Of a stretch of DNA of 64,000 nucleotides, positions 18,470 through 26,495 are shown one piece after another. The stretch is from NCBI RefSeq assembly GCF_014635905.1, contig NZ_BMDS01000002.1, positions 310,001 through 374,000 of the forward strand. The letters run 5' to 3'. The notes beneath the pieces are model-generated. The model did no database searches and was not told where the DNA came from. It saw only the letters and a program-made list of their open reading frames with translations. The stretch is from Limosilactobacillus caviae. Its GTDB lineage: Bacteria > Bacillota > Bacilli > Lactobacillales > Lactobacillaceae. Position 1 is the first letter of the stretch. The number at the start of each line of letters is the position of its first letter. A program made the translations under genes and the position numbers.

Positions 18470-19681
18470 ATGAAATATCCAGGAGAGCCATTAAATATCT
18501 TACACACAATCGGACTAAAAGAGTTATATCCGCTTATCCGAATCAGCTTTTCGGTTGATGAGCGATTTGATGTGGGGCGGTTTAAAAAAGCAATAATACA
18601 ATGCAATGAGGTTGTTCCAGAGCTTTTTTCAAAGTATGTGCTTGAAGATAATTCGTTTATCCCAGTAACCGATGATTTGGAAGGGGTTCTATTTATGGGA
18701 CTTGATCCCGATATTGACAGTGAACGCTGGGATTTGTTTGCGGATCCTCAATTGCGAATTTATTTAAATGAGTCAGAAGATGGGTATGATGTTACTATTT
18801 ACCTTAGTCATATTTTGACCGATGGGGCCGGTGGCAAACAGTTTTTATATTTATTGGCATCGGCATATAATACAGGAAAAATTAACAAGGTGAACCACCA
18901 GGATATTGATTGGTTGCGACAATTACTTAAAGAACATCCGGTTAAGACTAATCGGCAGGCAGATCACCCTGCAAAGCCATTAACAATGCCTGCGCTCGCT
19001 AATGACCAAGGGAAACGGCGGAGAACGCTGACTATTAGATTGAGCAAAGACGAAACAAACCAATTGTGTCAAGCCGCTCATCATAAGCATGTAACCCTAA
19101 ATGACCTCTTTATGGCTGCGTTTGGGCAGGCGGTTCAGCGTTATGCCGACACTGATGAAATAGCTTTAGCATGTCCAACAGATATGCGGCAATTTATTCT
19201 GGGGGCTGAACAGCTACGAATGGCTAATCATACTTCGCGGTATAATATCGCAATCAAATCAGATTTGCGACAGCCATTTGAAACGGTCGTTAATTCAGTC
19301 CATCAAGCAATGGCAACCAACAAGCGGGAATTCCAATGCTTCCAGTCAGTTAAAGAATTAATTGATAAGTATGAGCAGTATCCGCTTGCTGAATTACAGC
19401 AGATTGTGGAGGATAATTACCATGTTCGCAATATTTCATATACAAATTTTGGCATTATTGATCCACAACGCTTTGCTTTTACTGATTGTGCAATTACAGA
19501 TTTTTCAATGCTGGGAACATATCGAAAATACCCGATGTTTCAAGTGGCAATTAGCACTTATTGCGGACAGGTTAACTTATCTTTTGCAATGATCGGTAAT
19601 GATGCGGAAGAACGAATGGGCAGAGCAGTAGTGTTAACCATGTGCGACTTATTGCGTGAATATTTCTTAAGATTTAATTAG
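18470..19681 (+). CDS. CAT/condensation-domain-like acyltransferase of unknown substrate
   Basis: The 403-aa protein has the fold signature of chloramphenicol-acetyltransferase-like and condensation-domain acyltransferases. The catalytic HxxxDG motif is HILTDGAGG (around residue 115), and a second half contains VTLNDLFMAAFGQAVQRYA and LACPTDMRQF. Such enzymes move acyl groups from CoA or carrier proteins to alcohols or amines. No carrier protein or NRPS gene is adjacent. It sits between two terminators inside the uronate island, with a good AAAGGAGG ribosome site, so its link to uronate metabolism is only positional. Confidence 0.75.
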   Translation: MKYPGEPLNILHTIGLKELYPLIRISFSVDERFDVGRFKKAIIQCNEVVPELFSKYVLEDNSFIPVTDDLEGVLFMGLDPDIDSERWDLFADPQLRIYLNESEDGYDVTIYLSHILTDGAGGKQFLYLLASAYNTGKINKVNHQDIDWLRQLLKEHPVKTNRQADHPAKPLTMPALANDQGKRRRTLTIRLSKDETNQLCQAAHHKHVTLNDLFMAAFGQAVQRYADTDEIALACPTDMRQFILGAEQLRMANHTSRYNIAIKSDLRQPFETVVNSVHQAMATNKREFQCFQSVKELIDKYEQYPLAELQQIVEDNYHVRNISYTNFGIIDPQRFAFTDCAITDFSMLGTYRKYPMFQVAISTYCGQVNLSFAMIGNDAEERMGRAVVLTMCDLLREYFLRFN

Positions 19682-19689
19682 TGACTTAA

Positions 19690-19715
19690 AGCGGCTATTT
19701 AGTGGCCGTTTTTTT
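19690..19715 (+). terminator. Intrinsic terminator after the acyltransferase gene
   Basis: GCGGCTA and TGGCCGT form a short stem with one wobble and a small bulge, followed by seven T residues. Confidence 0.6.
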
Positions 19716-19737
19716 ATATTTTCAAGGTTAGTCGATA

Positions 19738-19766
19738 TTGACTAATTAGTTAAAAGCGATTACAAT
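19738..19766 (+). promoter_or_regulatory. Strong promoter with overlapping cre-like site, upstream of the tagaturonate branch
   Basis: TTGACT, a 17-base spacer and TACAAT form a good sigma-A promoter. The cre-like TAAAAGCGATTACA (19751-19764, one mismatch to consensus) overlaps the -10 box. The GntR-type operator starts three bases downstream. The same arrangement occurs before uxuB. Confidence 0.6.
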
Positions 19767-19769
19767 TCT

Positions 19770-19789
19770 AATATACTAATATATCAGTT
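19770..19789 (-). promoter_or_regulatory. GntR-type operator, copy 1
   Basis: Its reverse complement, aactgatatattagtatatt, is identical over 20 bases to 28407-28426 upstream of uxuB. The core is an imperfect palindrome (TGATATA, TTAG, TATATTA). The likely ligand is the GntR regulator encoded at 27617-28300. Confidence 0.65.
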
Positions 19790-19904
19790 ATCAACAAATG
19801 GAAGAAGATGGTACTCTGGTTAGCTGGCAGATTGCTTTTATAAACATTTGTCAGTATGACTGTTAAAAGGTCTTTTCAATTATTCTCCTTGCATCTCAGT
19901 GAAG

Positions 19905-19947
19905 TTGTAGTAAAATACTGTTTGGCTAATCTCTTGTTCACGTGAAC
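19905..19947 (+). promoter_or_regulatory. Promoter and palindromic operator before the small secreted peptide
   Basis: TTGTAG, a 16-base spacer and TAATCT form a plausible promoter. A perfect 12-bp palindrome, GTTCACGTGAAC (19936-19947), lies directly downstream of the -10 box, a typical repressor position. Confidence 0.45.
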
Positions 19948-19982
19948 ATAGAGATTAAAAAGAGTGAGAGGAGAGACTTTTA

Positions 19983-20162
19983 ATGAATCTAATTAAAAGT
20001 ATTATTGTTGTTATCATTGCTAGTATTCTTTTAGCAGGCGGTGTTAGTGCCAGTTCGATTTATACTAGCAAGCAAAATATGAATAGTCATAATCTAAGCT
20101 ACCAGATGACAAATATTGTAACAAAGAATAAGGAAACAGTTGACTATCAAATGAATAAGTAA
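19983..20162 (+). CDS. Small secreted or membrane-anchored peptide, 59 aa
   Basis: The ORF starts at ATG 19983, seven bases after a GAGAGGAGAG ribosome site. Residues 1-24 form a signal peptide or N-terminal anchor: MNLIKS, then IIVVIIASILLAGGVSA, with a possible VSA-S cleavage. The remaining ~35 residues are polar (Asn, Ser, Thr, Lys, Gln-rich) with no cysteine. No known bacteriocin leader or family motif is recognised. A dedicated promoter with palindrome precedes it, and uxaB follows 288 bases later. It may be an exported peptide or a small membrane regulator; function is unknown. Confidence 0.6.
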   Translation: MNLIKSIIVVIIASILLAGGVSASSIYTSKQNMNSHNLSYQMTNIVTKNKETVDYQMNK

Positions 20163-20248
20163 TGCAAACCGTTAGCAGACCGGCAGTTTGTGTTGGTCTC
20201 TTAATTTTAAAATGACTTGATCAATCCTAAACAATCTAATTAATCCTA

Positions 20249-20277
20249 TTGAAATTTTCACGTTAACATTTTATAAT
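20249..20277 (+). promoter_or_regulatory. Promoter of the uxaB operon with operator-like element
   Basis: TTGAAA, a 17-base spacer and TATAAT form a near-consensus promoter. Its spacer contains TTTTCACGTTAACA (20255-20268), which carries CGTTAACA, the inverse of TGTTAACG at 15202, and TTCACGT, also found at 15358 and 19937. It is a candidate LacI-family operator. Confidence 0.55.
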
Positions 20278-20449
20278 ACAAATAGATTGATAGCGCATTC
20301 ATCAACTGCTGTAGTTGCACATATGACTACGTATTCAATATATCGGCTTAATTTGCAAGTTATTGCACATCATCCTCTCACAGATGCGACTAAATTTAGC
20401 AAATCAAACCGGGCGCACAGTAGTTAATTTGGTTTGGAGGTTTTTTAGG

Positions 20450-21871
20450 ATGGAGAGTCTAAATAACAGTTTTCGTAAGTTGCCACAATATCCAAATAAG
20501 GTTATTCAGTTCGGTGAAGGAAATTTCTTACGTGCATTCATTGATTGGCAAATTCAGCAAATGAATAAGCAAGGCCTATTTAAGGGCGGGGTGCAAATTG
20601 TTCAACCATTGCCAACAGGTCGAGTAAAAGATCTCGATGAACAAGATGACTTGTATACAGTATTGCTTGAAGGAATTTTAGATGGCAAGAAAATCCAAAG
20701 TCATGAAATTATTGAATCAGTTAATGGAACTGTTAATCCTTACACTGAATATGATAAGTACATGGCTTTAGCTGAAGATGACAATATTGAGGTTATCTTC
20801 TCTAACACGACTGAAGCAGGAATCGCTTTTGATAAAAATGACACTCTTGAGAAAATTAAAAATGGTGAAAAGAGTTCATATCCTGCTAAGCTAACTGCTT
20901 TACTTTACCATCGATTTGAACTTGGTAAGAAGGGATTCCATATTATCCCGTGTGAATTAATCAATCATAATGGTGATGCATTGAAGAAGACCATTTTACA
21001 ATATGCGGATCTTTGGAATTTAGGACAAGACTTTGTTGACTGGATTAACAAAGATAATAAATTCTATTCCACATTAGTTGACCGGATTGTACCGGGTTAT
21101 CCACGTGATCGAGCAGCAGATCTTGAACAGGAATGGGGCTATAAAGACCAGAACATGGTAAAGACAGAACCATTCTTAATCTTTGTAATTGAAGGCGACA
21201 AGGACATCGAAAAAGTATTACCGCTTAAAGAAGCCGGCATTAACCTCGTCGTAACTGACGATATGCAGCCATACCGTAATCGGAAAGTATCGATTCTTAA
21301 TGGCCCGCATACCACGATGTCGCCAATTGGCCGTTTAGCCGGTCTACAAACAGTTGGCCAGGTAATGGCTGATAAGGACTTTTATAAGTTTATTGATGAT
21401 GAAATGCATAAAGAAATCATTCCTGTTGTGCCGCTACCAAAAGAAGAATTGGAAAGTTACGCTAAGGGAATCCAAGAACGGTTTGAAAACCCATATGTTA
21501 AGCACCAATTAAGCGCTTTGGCCCTCAATAGTATTTCAAAGTACCGTGCGCGGTTATTACCAAATTACAAGCGCTATTATGAAAAATATGGCAAGCTTCC
21601 TAAACGGATGACCGTTGCCCTAGCAGCTTATCTTTGGATCTATAACGGCAAATCTGAATTTGAGATTAATGACACCGCTGATATTGTTGACGGTTTTGCG
21701 AAGATTAAGGGTACAGATGATTACATCCATGCGGCTCTTTCTAATCATGATTTCTGGGGTGAAGATTTAACTAAGATTCCCGGACTCGAGGACTTAGTAA
21801 CCAAGTATTATAACGAAATTGGCAAAAAGGGAACACGTGAGATCGTTCAAGAAATTAACGTGGAGGAGTAA
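20450..21871 (+). CDS. uxaB: Tagaturonate reductase (altronate oxidoreductase)
   Basis: The protein has 473 residues from the ATG at 20450; GGAGG nine to thirteen bases upstream and the family start MESLNNSFRKLPQYPNKVIQ favour it over an in-frame start 87 bases earlier. It belongs to the mannitol dehydrogenase/polyol-specific long-chain family: the Rossmann motif VIQFGEGNFLRAF, then FSNTTEAGI, and the catalytic K-V-S-I-L-N-G-P-H segment. UxaB reduces D-tagaturonate to D-altronate with NADH. It is first gene of the run uxaB-uxaA-epimerase-kdgA-uxaA-kdgK, with only a 5-base gap to uxaA. Confidence 0.93.
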   Translation: MESLNNSFRKLPQYPNKVIQFGEGNFLRAFIDWQIQQMNKQGLFKGGVQIVQPLPTGRVKDLDEQDDLYTVLLEGILDGKKIQSHEIIESVNGTVNPYTEYDKYMALAEDDNIEVIFSNTTEAGIAFDKNDTLEKIKNGEKSSYPAKLTALLYHRFELGKKGFHIIPCELINHNGDALKKTILQYADLWNLGQDFVDWINKDNKFYSTLVDRIVPGYPRDRAADLEQEWGYKDQNMVKTEPFLIFVIEGDKDIEKVLPLKEAGINLVVTDDMQPYRNRKVSILNGPHTTMSPIGRLAGLQTVGQVMADKDFYKFIDDEMHKEIIPVVPLPKEELESYAKGIQERFENPYVKHQLSALALNSISKYRARLLPNYKRYYEKYGKLPKRMTVALAAYLWIYNGKSEFEINDTADIVDGFAKIKGTDDYIHAALSNHDFWGEDLTKIPGLEDLVTKYYNEIGKKGTREIVQEINVEE

Positions 21872-21876
21872 GTTTT

Positions 21877-23361
21877 ATGGAAAAGCTACTTATCTTAAAC
21901 CCTAATGATAACGTGGCCGTTGCGACCGTTGATCTTCCTGCACAAACAACCGTTGAAGTTAATGGCAAAAAGATTGTTATCAGTGATAATATTCCCGTTG
22001 GCAATAAGGTTGCGCTGACCGATTTAAATAGCGGGGCTAATATTATCAAATTCGGACAACCGATTGGGCACTTAACAACAAGTGTGACTGCTGGTGTATT
22101 GATCAATAAACAAAATCTTATAACAAATCAAAATAACAACAAAATTAACACACCAAATATAAAAGTTGATTTTCCTGATATAGGTCAAAAAACTTTTATG
22201 GGTTATCGTCGGCAGAATGGCAAAGTTGGGATCCGCAATGACCTCTATATTGTGCCAACAGTTGGTTGTATTACACCTTTAATGGATGTGATGGTCCAAC
22301 AGTTCAAAGCCAAACATCCTGATAATGGAGCATTCGATAATATCATTTTGCTTAAGCACCCATATGGCTGTTCGCAACTGGGTGATGATTTTGAACAAAC
22401 GCGGCATATTCTTTGTGACGCAGCTTTGCATCCGAATGCTGGTGGTGTATTAGTATTTGGTCTTGGCTGTGAGAACAACCAAATGGACGGAATGAAAGCT
22501 GAAATTGAGCAAATGGCAGGAATTGACAGCCAAAGAATGAAATTTCTTGTTGCCCAGGAAGTAAAAGATGAATTTGCGGACGCTCAGCAGTTACTAGAAG
22601 AGTTAAATGCGGCAGCAGCTGATGATAAGCGAACGCCGGTATCGTTGAGCGAACTGAAAATAGGATTGCAAAGTGTTCGTCCTGATGGGCTAAGTGCGAT
22701 TACCGCTGACCGCTTAATTGCTGATGCGGCTAGTTACATTACTGCTAATGACGGGACGGTTGCATTAACCGGAATCCCTTCGCTATCTGGAGCAGAGCAG
22801 GAAATCATTGCACGTGCATCGAATAAAGAAGTTTCTGAGCATGTGACTTCGATTTTTGATAACATTAAGCATTATTATGCTCATTTTGATGCTCAGATGA
22901 ACAAAGTACCAAGTGACGCAGAAGATAAAATTGGCATTTCAACTGCTGAAGAACGCGCACTTATGACCCTTCGTCTTGCTGGTAATGGTGAAGTGAATGA
23001 TGCTTTACCGTATGGGCATAAATTAACAAGAAATGGGATTAACCTAATTGAAAGTCCGGATAATGACCTTATTGATTCTTCGGCAGAAGCTTCTGCTGAC
23101 TGTCAAATGGTTGTTGTCAGTACAGGTAAAGGGACGCCATATTCTACCTATGTCCCGACAATTAAGGTTTCCTCTAACTCAGCGCTTGCAGAAAAGAAGA
23201 ACCGCTGGATTGATTTTGATGGTGAGAAAGCCGCAAATGATCCAAAGGGGATTGAAAGATTTATTAACTATATTATTGATGTTGCTAATGGTACCAAGAC
23301 AAGTAATGAAAAAGCCGGGCTTCATGGGTTAGCTATTTTCAAGATTGGTGTCACCGAATAA
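21877..23361 (+). CDS. uxaA: Altronate dehydratase homologue 1 (retains middle-domain motifs only)
   Basis: The 494-aa UxaA/GarD-family protein should act on D-altronate to give KDG. The middle domain is canonical: PTVGC (Cys131), HPYGCSQLGDD (161-171), GLGCENNQ (195-202). Elsewhere family motifs are lost. The SAF-domain RGHKxAL is VGNKVAL and HVHxHN is LINKQN; the later CGGSDGxSGxTANP reads SVRPDGLSAITADR (266-279); the STLEDKSLGCTQK segment reads STAEERALMTLRL; APGND is SPDND. The second homologue at 24972 shows exactly the opposite pattern. Its end lies 13 bases before the epimerase start. It may function only as one subunit of a heteromer (inference). Confidence 0.88.
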   Translation: MEKLLILNPNDNVAVATVDLPAQTTVEVNGKKIVISDNIPVGNKVALTDLNSGANIIKFGQPIGHLTTSVTAGVLINKQNLITNQNNNKINTPNIKVDFPDIGQKTFMGYRRQNGKVGIRNDLYIVPTVGCITPLMDVMVQQFKAKHPDNGAFDNIILLKHPYGCSQLGDDFEQTRHILCDAALHPNAGGVLVFGLGCENNQMDGMKAEIEQMAGIDSQRMKFLVAQEVKDEFADAQQLLEELNAAAADDKRTPVSLSELKIGLQSVRPDGLSAITADRLIADAASYITANDGTVALTGIPSLSGAEQEIIARASNKEVSEHVTSIFDNIKHYYAHFDAQMNKVPSDAEDKIGISTAEERALMTLRLAGNGEVNDALPYGHKLTRNGINLIESPDNDLIDSSAEASADCQMVVVSTGKGTPYSTYVPTIKVSSNSALAEKKNRWIDFDGEKAANDPKGIERFINYIIDVANGTKTSNEKAGLHGLAIFKIGVTE

Positions 23362-23374
23362 GCGGGGGATTAAA

Positions 23375-24256
23375 ATGCAAGTTATTGAAAACAAAGAATT
23401 TCGGGCTGAGATTGATGAACATGGCGCGCAATTAACTCACCTCATTAATAAAACAGCTGGTTTCGATTATATCTGGAATGGAAAAGAATGGGGGAAACAT
23501 GCTCCGGTTCTCTTTCCGGCAATCGGACGCTCGAATAAAGACGAATATGTATTAAATGGACATACTTATTCTATGCCGCAACATGGTTTTGTGGCAGATG
23601 AAGACTTTTCAGTTATCTCACATGAGCCTAATATTCTTACTTTAGGTCTTCGTGCGGATGATAAAACTAGAGAAATGTATCCATTTGATTTTGAACTGAA
23701 GATTACGTTTACTCTCCTTAGCACGGGTCTTACGCTTAGCTTCGATGTTAGTAATCATTCAGATGAGGTCATGCCATTTTCACTTGGCTCTCATCCCGCA
23801 TTTAATGTGCCAATTAATGGCATCGGTAAATTTGATAATTACCGGGTAGAATTTATCGGTACAGAAGATCCGTTAAATGTTTATGAAATTGTAAAAACAC
23901 CTGCTCCATATCGGACAGGAAAACAGGAACCGTTAACTAATTCAAATGGTAACCTATTTGAACTTAACTATGAAACGTTTAAACCAGGATTGCGAATCAT
24001 TACTAATTCAGGAGTCAAAAGTGTTCGTCTCTTCTCACCTCTAACTAGTCACCAAATTCAATTAGATGTTGACCAGTTTAACAATATTTGCTTATGGACA
24101 AAAGAAGACGAAGATTGTTCATTCCTATGTATTGAACCATTTAATGGCTTACCTGATGTACTTGGTGCTCCTGTTGATTGGAAGGATAAAGAAGGCAACT
24201 TGTTCTTACAACCAAGTAGTTCACAGGTATATCAATATGAAATTCATTTATCATAA
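23375..24256 (+). CDS. Aldose 1-epimerase family protein (LacX-like)
   Basis: The protein has 293 residues from the ATG at 23375, which follows GCGGGGGAT; an upstream in-frame GTG lies inside uxaA. It has the galactose-mutarotase beta-sandwich with YIWNGKEWGKHAPVLFPAIGR, the catalytic His in SLGSHPAFNVP and the late Glu in CIEPFNGLPD. LacX-type members interconvert anomers of sugars or act on phosphorylated or acidic sugars. In this operon it may epimerise a uronate or keto-uronate (inference). It is within the uxaB-kdgK transcription unit. Confidence 0.85.
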   Translation: MQVIENKEFRAEIDEHGAQLTHLINKTAGFDYIWNGKEWGKHAPVLFPAIGRSNKDEYVLNGHTYSMPQHGFVADEDFSVISHEPNILTLGLRADDKTREMYPFDFELKITFTLLSTGLTLSFDVSNHSDEVMPFSLGSHPAFNVPINGIGKFDNYRVEFIGTEDPLNVYEIVKTPAPYRTGKQEPLTNSNGNLFELNYETFKPGLRIITNSGVKSVRLFSPLTSHQIQLDVDQFNNICLWTKEDEDCSFLCIEPFNGLPDVLGAPVDWKDKEGNLFLQPSSSQVYQYEIHLS

Positions 24257-24274
24257 AAAGGAGATTATTTAATT

Positions 24275-24931
24275 ATGTTACCAAAATTTGAAGCATTAGA
24301 AGCCGTCAAAAATGCTGGTGTTGTAGCGGTTGTTCGTGGTCGTAGCGAAGAAAATTCTTACAAGATTTCAAAAGCAAGTATTGAAGGGGGCATTAAGGCA
24401 ATTGAATTAGCTTTCACCTCGCCAAATGCTGACGTTACAATCAAACGTTTAAGTGAAGAATATGCTGATGATCCATCGGTAGTCGTTGGCGCGGGGACTG
24501 TTCTTGATCCATCAACGGCGCGAATGGCAATGATTGCTGGCGCAAAATTTATTGTTAGTCCTTCTTATAATGAAGAAGTTGCGGAATTATGTAACCTCTA
24601 CTGTGTTCCATATATGCCCGGATGCTTTACACCAAGCGAAGTTCAAAAAGCATTAAGCACCGGTGCTGACGTTATTAAGATCTTTCCTGGTGCAATTGCT
24701 ACTCAAAAGATGATTCCAGAATTGCAAGGACCATTCCCTCAAGCCAATATTATGCCTAGTGGCGGTGTTTCTCTGGACAATATGGCTGAATGGTTCAAGG
24801 CTGGTGCATTTGTTGTTGGTGCTGGTGGTAGTTTAGTTGGTCCTGGTGCCGATGGTGATTACTCTAAAGTAAAGGAAAATGCACAAAAGTTTCATGCAGA
24901 GTTTGAACGGATTCAACAAGAAGCAAAGTAA
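24275..24931 (+). CDS. kdgA: KDPG/KHG aldolase
   Basis: The 218-aa class I aldolase cleaves 2-keto-3-deoxy-6-phosphogluconate to pyruvate and glyceraldehyde 3-phosphate, the last step of the island. Motifs are GVVAVVRGRSEE, the catalytic Glu in AIELAFTSP (Glu44), GAGTVLDP, YMPGCFTPSE and the Schiff-base lysine in ADVIKIFPG (Lys135). An AAAAGGAG ribosome site precedes the ATG, 18 bases after the epimerase stop. Confidence 0.95.
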   Translation: MLPKFEALEAVKNAGVVAVVRGRSEENSYKISKASIEGGIKAIELAFTSPNADVTIKRLSEEYADDPSVVVGAGTVLDPSTARMAMIAGAKFIVSPSYNEEVAELCNLYCVPYMPGCFTPSEVQKALSTGADVIKIFPGAIATQKMIPELQGPFPQANIMPSGGVSLDNMAEWFKAGAFVVGAGGSLVGPGADGDYSKVKENAQKFHAEFERIQQEAK

Positions 24932-24971
24932 CAAATAACCTTTGCTTCAATAAAAAAGGAGCTTGATACTA

Positions 24972-26477
24972 GTGAACAATTTCATTATTCTGAACGATCA
25001 TGACACTGTCGCCGTTGCTCTCCAAGACATCAAAAAAGGATCTGTTCTAAAGACAAAAATGCATGGAGACGTAATCGTTTTAGAAGATATTACTCGTGGT
25101 CATAAGATTGCCCTTGAGAATGTTGCAGAAGGCGAAGACATTATTAAATACGGGTATCCAATTGGTCATGCGACAAAGCCTATTAAGCGTGGCAGTCATG
25201 TTCACGTTCACAATGTTGCAACCAATTTATCCGGCGAATTACAGTATCACTATAATCCAATTGAAATAGAGTCTAAAGTAAAAAAAGATAAGCGGACGTT
25301 TATGGGCTACAAGCGTCCAAATGGTAAGGTTGGCATTCGCAATGATTTATATATTATTCCGGTTGTAGGTTCTGTTAGTGAAACCCTCGATCCGCTAGTC
25401 GAGCAGTTTAAAGCCTTACACCCTGACAACGGTAATTTTGATAATGTAATTCCGTTAAAACACACATACGGTTTTGACACGCCTGAAGATAATTATGAAC
25501 ATGCTCGTAAGATCTTAGTTGATGCTGCCCGTCAACCTAATGCCGGCGCAGTACTTATTTGCGGATTAGATTGTGCCGATGATAGTGAGTTAGAAAAAAT
25601 GAAACAGGCACTAGTTGCAGCAGGCGGGCCGATTAATACCCAACGAATCAAGTTCCTTTCATCTGCTGATAGCGACGATGAACTTGCTGATGGATTAGCG
25701 ATGCTGGAAGAATTAAATAACGCGGTAGCAGACGATCAGCGAACACCGCAACCGCTTAGCGAATTAAAAATTGGCTTAAAGTGTGGCGGTTCAGACGGGT
25801 TATCTGGCGTTACTGCTAATCCATTGCTAGGACGACTCTCTGATTTTGTTGATGCTCAGGGAGGAACGACCGTTTTATCAGAAGTACCAGAAATGTTTGG
25901 TGCAGAACAGATTTTAATGTCACGAGCACAGGATAAAGAGACATTTGACAAGATTGTGAACCTGATTAATAACTTCAAGGCTTACTTTGAGAGTTTTCAC
26001 CAGCCAATCTATGAAAATCCTTCACCAGGTAATAAAGCTGGTGGAATTTCTACACTTGAAGATAAGTCATTGGGATGTACGCAAAAATCAGGATCATCAG
26101 CAGTTAATGATGTCCTGCAATATGGTGATAAGTTGAAGACAAAAGGATTAAACCTATTGCAGGCACCCGGCAACGACCTCGTTTCTTCTTCAGCCGAGGC
26201 ATCGGCAGACTGTCAAATGGTTCTATTTACAACTGGCCGGGGAACGCCATTTGCTACTTATGTTCCAACAGTAAAAGTATCTTCTAATTCTTATATTGCT
26301 AACTTAAAACCACGGTGGATTGATTTTGACGCAGGACGATTAATGAATGAATCAATGGATGATTTAGCGGATGAATTTATCCAATTTATCATTGATGTCG
26401 CAAGTGGTAAAAAAACTAATAATGAAAAATATAATGTTCACGGTATCGCAATTTTCAAGACTGGTGTTACTGAATAG
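24972..26477 (+). CDS. uxaA: Altronate dehydratase homologue 2 (retains SAF and C-terminal motifs only)
   Basis: The protein has 501 residues from GTG at 24972, chosen because the AAAGGAGC site spaces well and the start aligns with homologue 1; a TTG at 24963 is too close. The SAF region is canonical (TRGHKIAL 41-48, SHVHVHN 75-81), as are KCGGSDGLSGVTANP (270-284), GGISTLEDKSLGCTQK and QAPGNDL. The middle domain is degenerate: VGC is VGS, HPYGCSQLGDD is HTYGFDTPEDN, and GLGCENN is GLDCADD. It is complementary to homologue 1, so the pair could form one working heteromeric dehydratase. It sits between kdgA and kdgK, 18 bases before kdgK. Confidence 0.88.
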   Translation: MNNFIILNDHDTVAVALQDIKKGSVLKTKMHGDVIVLEDITRGHKIALENVAEGEDIIKYGYPIGHATKPIKRGSHVHVHNVATNLSGELQYHYNPIEIESKVKKDKRTFMGYKRPNGKVGIRNDLYIIPVVGSVSETLDPLVEQFKALHPDNGNFDNVIPLKHTYGFDTPEDNYEHARKILVDAARQPNAGAVLICGLDCADDSELEKMKQALVAAGGPINTQRIKFLSSADSDDELADGLAMLEELNNAVADDQRTPQPLSELKIGLKCGGSDGLSGVTANPLLGRLSDFVDAQGGTTVLSEVPEMFGAEQILMSRAQDKETFDKIVNLINNFKAYFESFHQPIYENPSPGNKAGGISTLEDKSLGCTQKSGSSAVNDVLQYGDKLKTKGLNLLQAPGNDLVSSSAEASADCQMVLFTTGRGTPFATYVPTVKVSSNSYIANLKPRWIDFDAGRLMNESMDDLADEFIQFIIDVASGKKTNNEKYNVHGIAIFKTGVTE

Positions 26478-26495
26478 TAAAAGGGGTGATATGCG

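Larger units (their letters stand above)
19682..20449. other. Long intergenic regulatory region with one small secreted-peptide gene
   Basis: The 768 bases between the acyltransferase and uxaB hold a terminator, a promoter with cre-like and GntR-type operator sites, a second promoter with a 12-bp palindrome, a 59-codon ORF at 19983-20162, and the uxaB promoter with an operator-like element. The last ~170 bases before uxaB look like untranslated leader; I see no riboswitch or T-box there. Confidence 0.6.

Noticed and set aside
20363-20449. N-terminal extension of uxaB from an upstream ATG
   Set aside because: The extension has no similarity to the family start and the GGAGG site points to the ATG at 20450.
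20278-20449. Riboswitch or T-box in the uxaB leader
   Set aside because: Only short, weak stems such as AAACC/GGTTT near the ribosome site are visible, with no known aptamer or T-box core.
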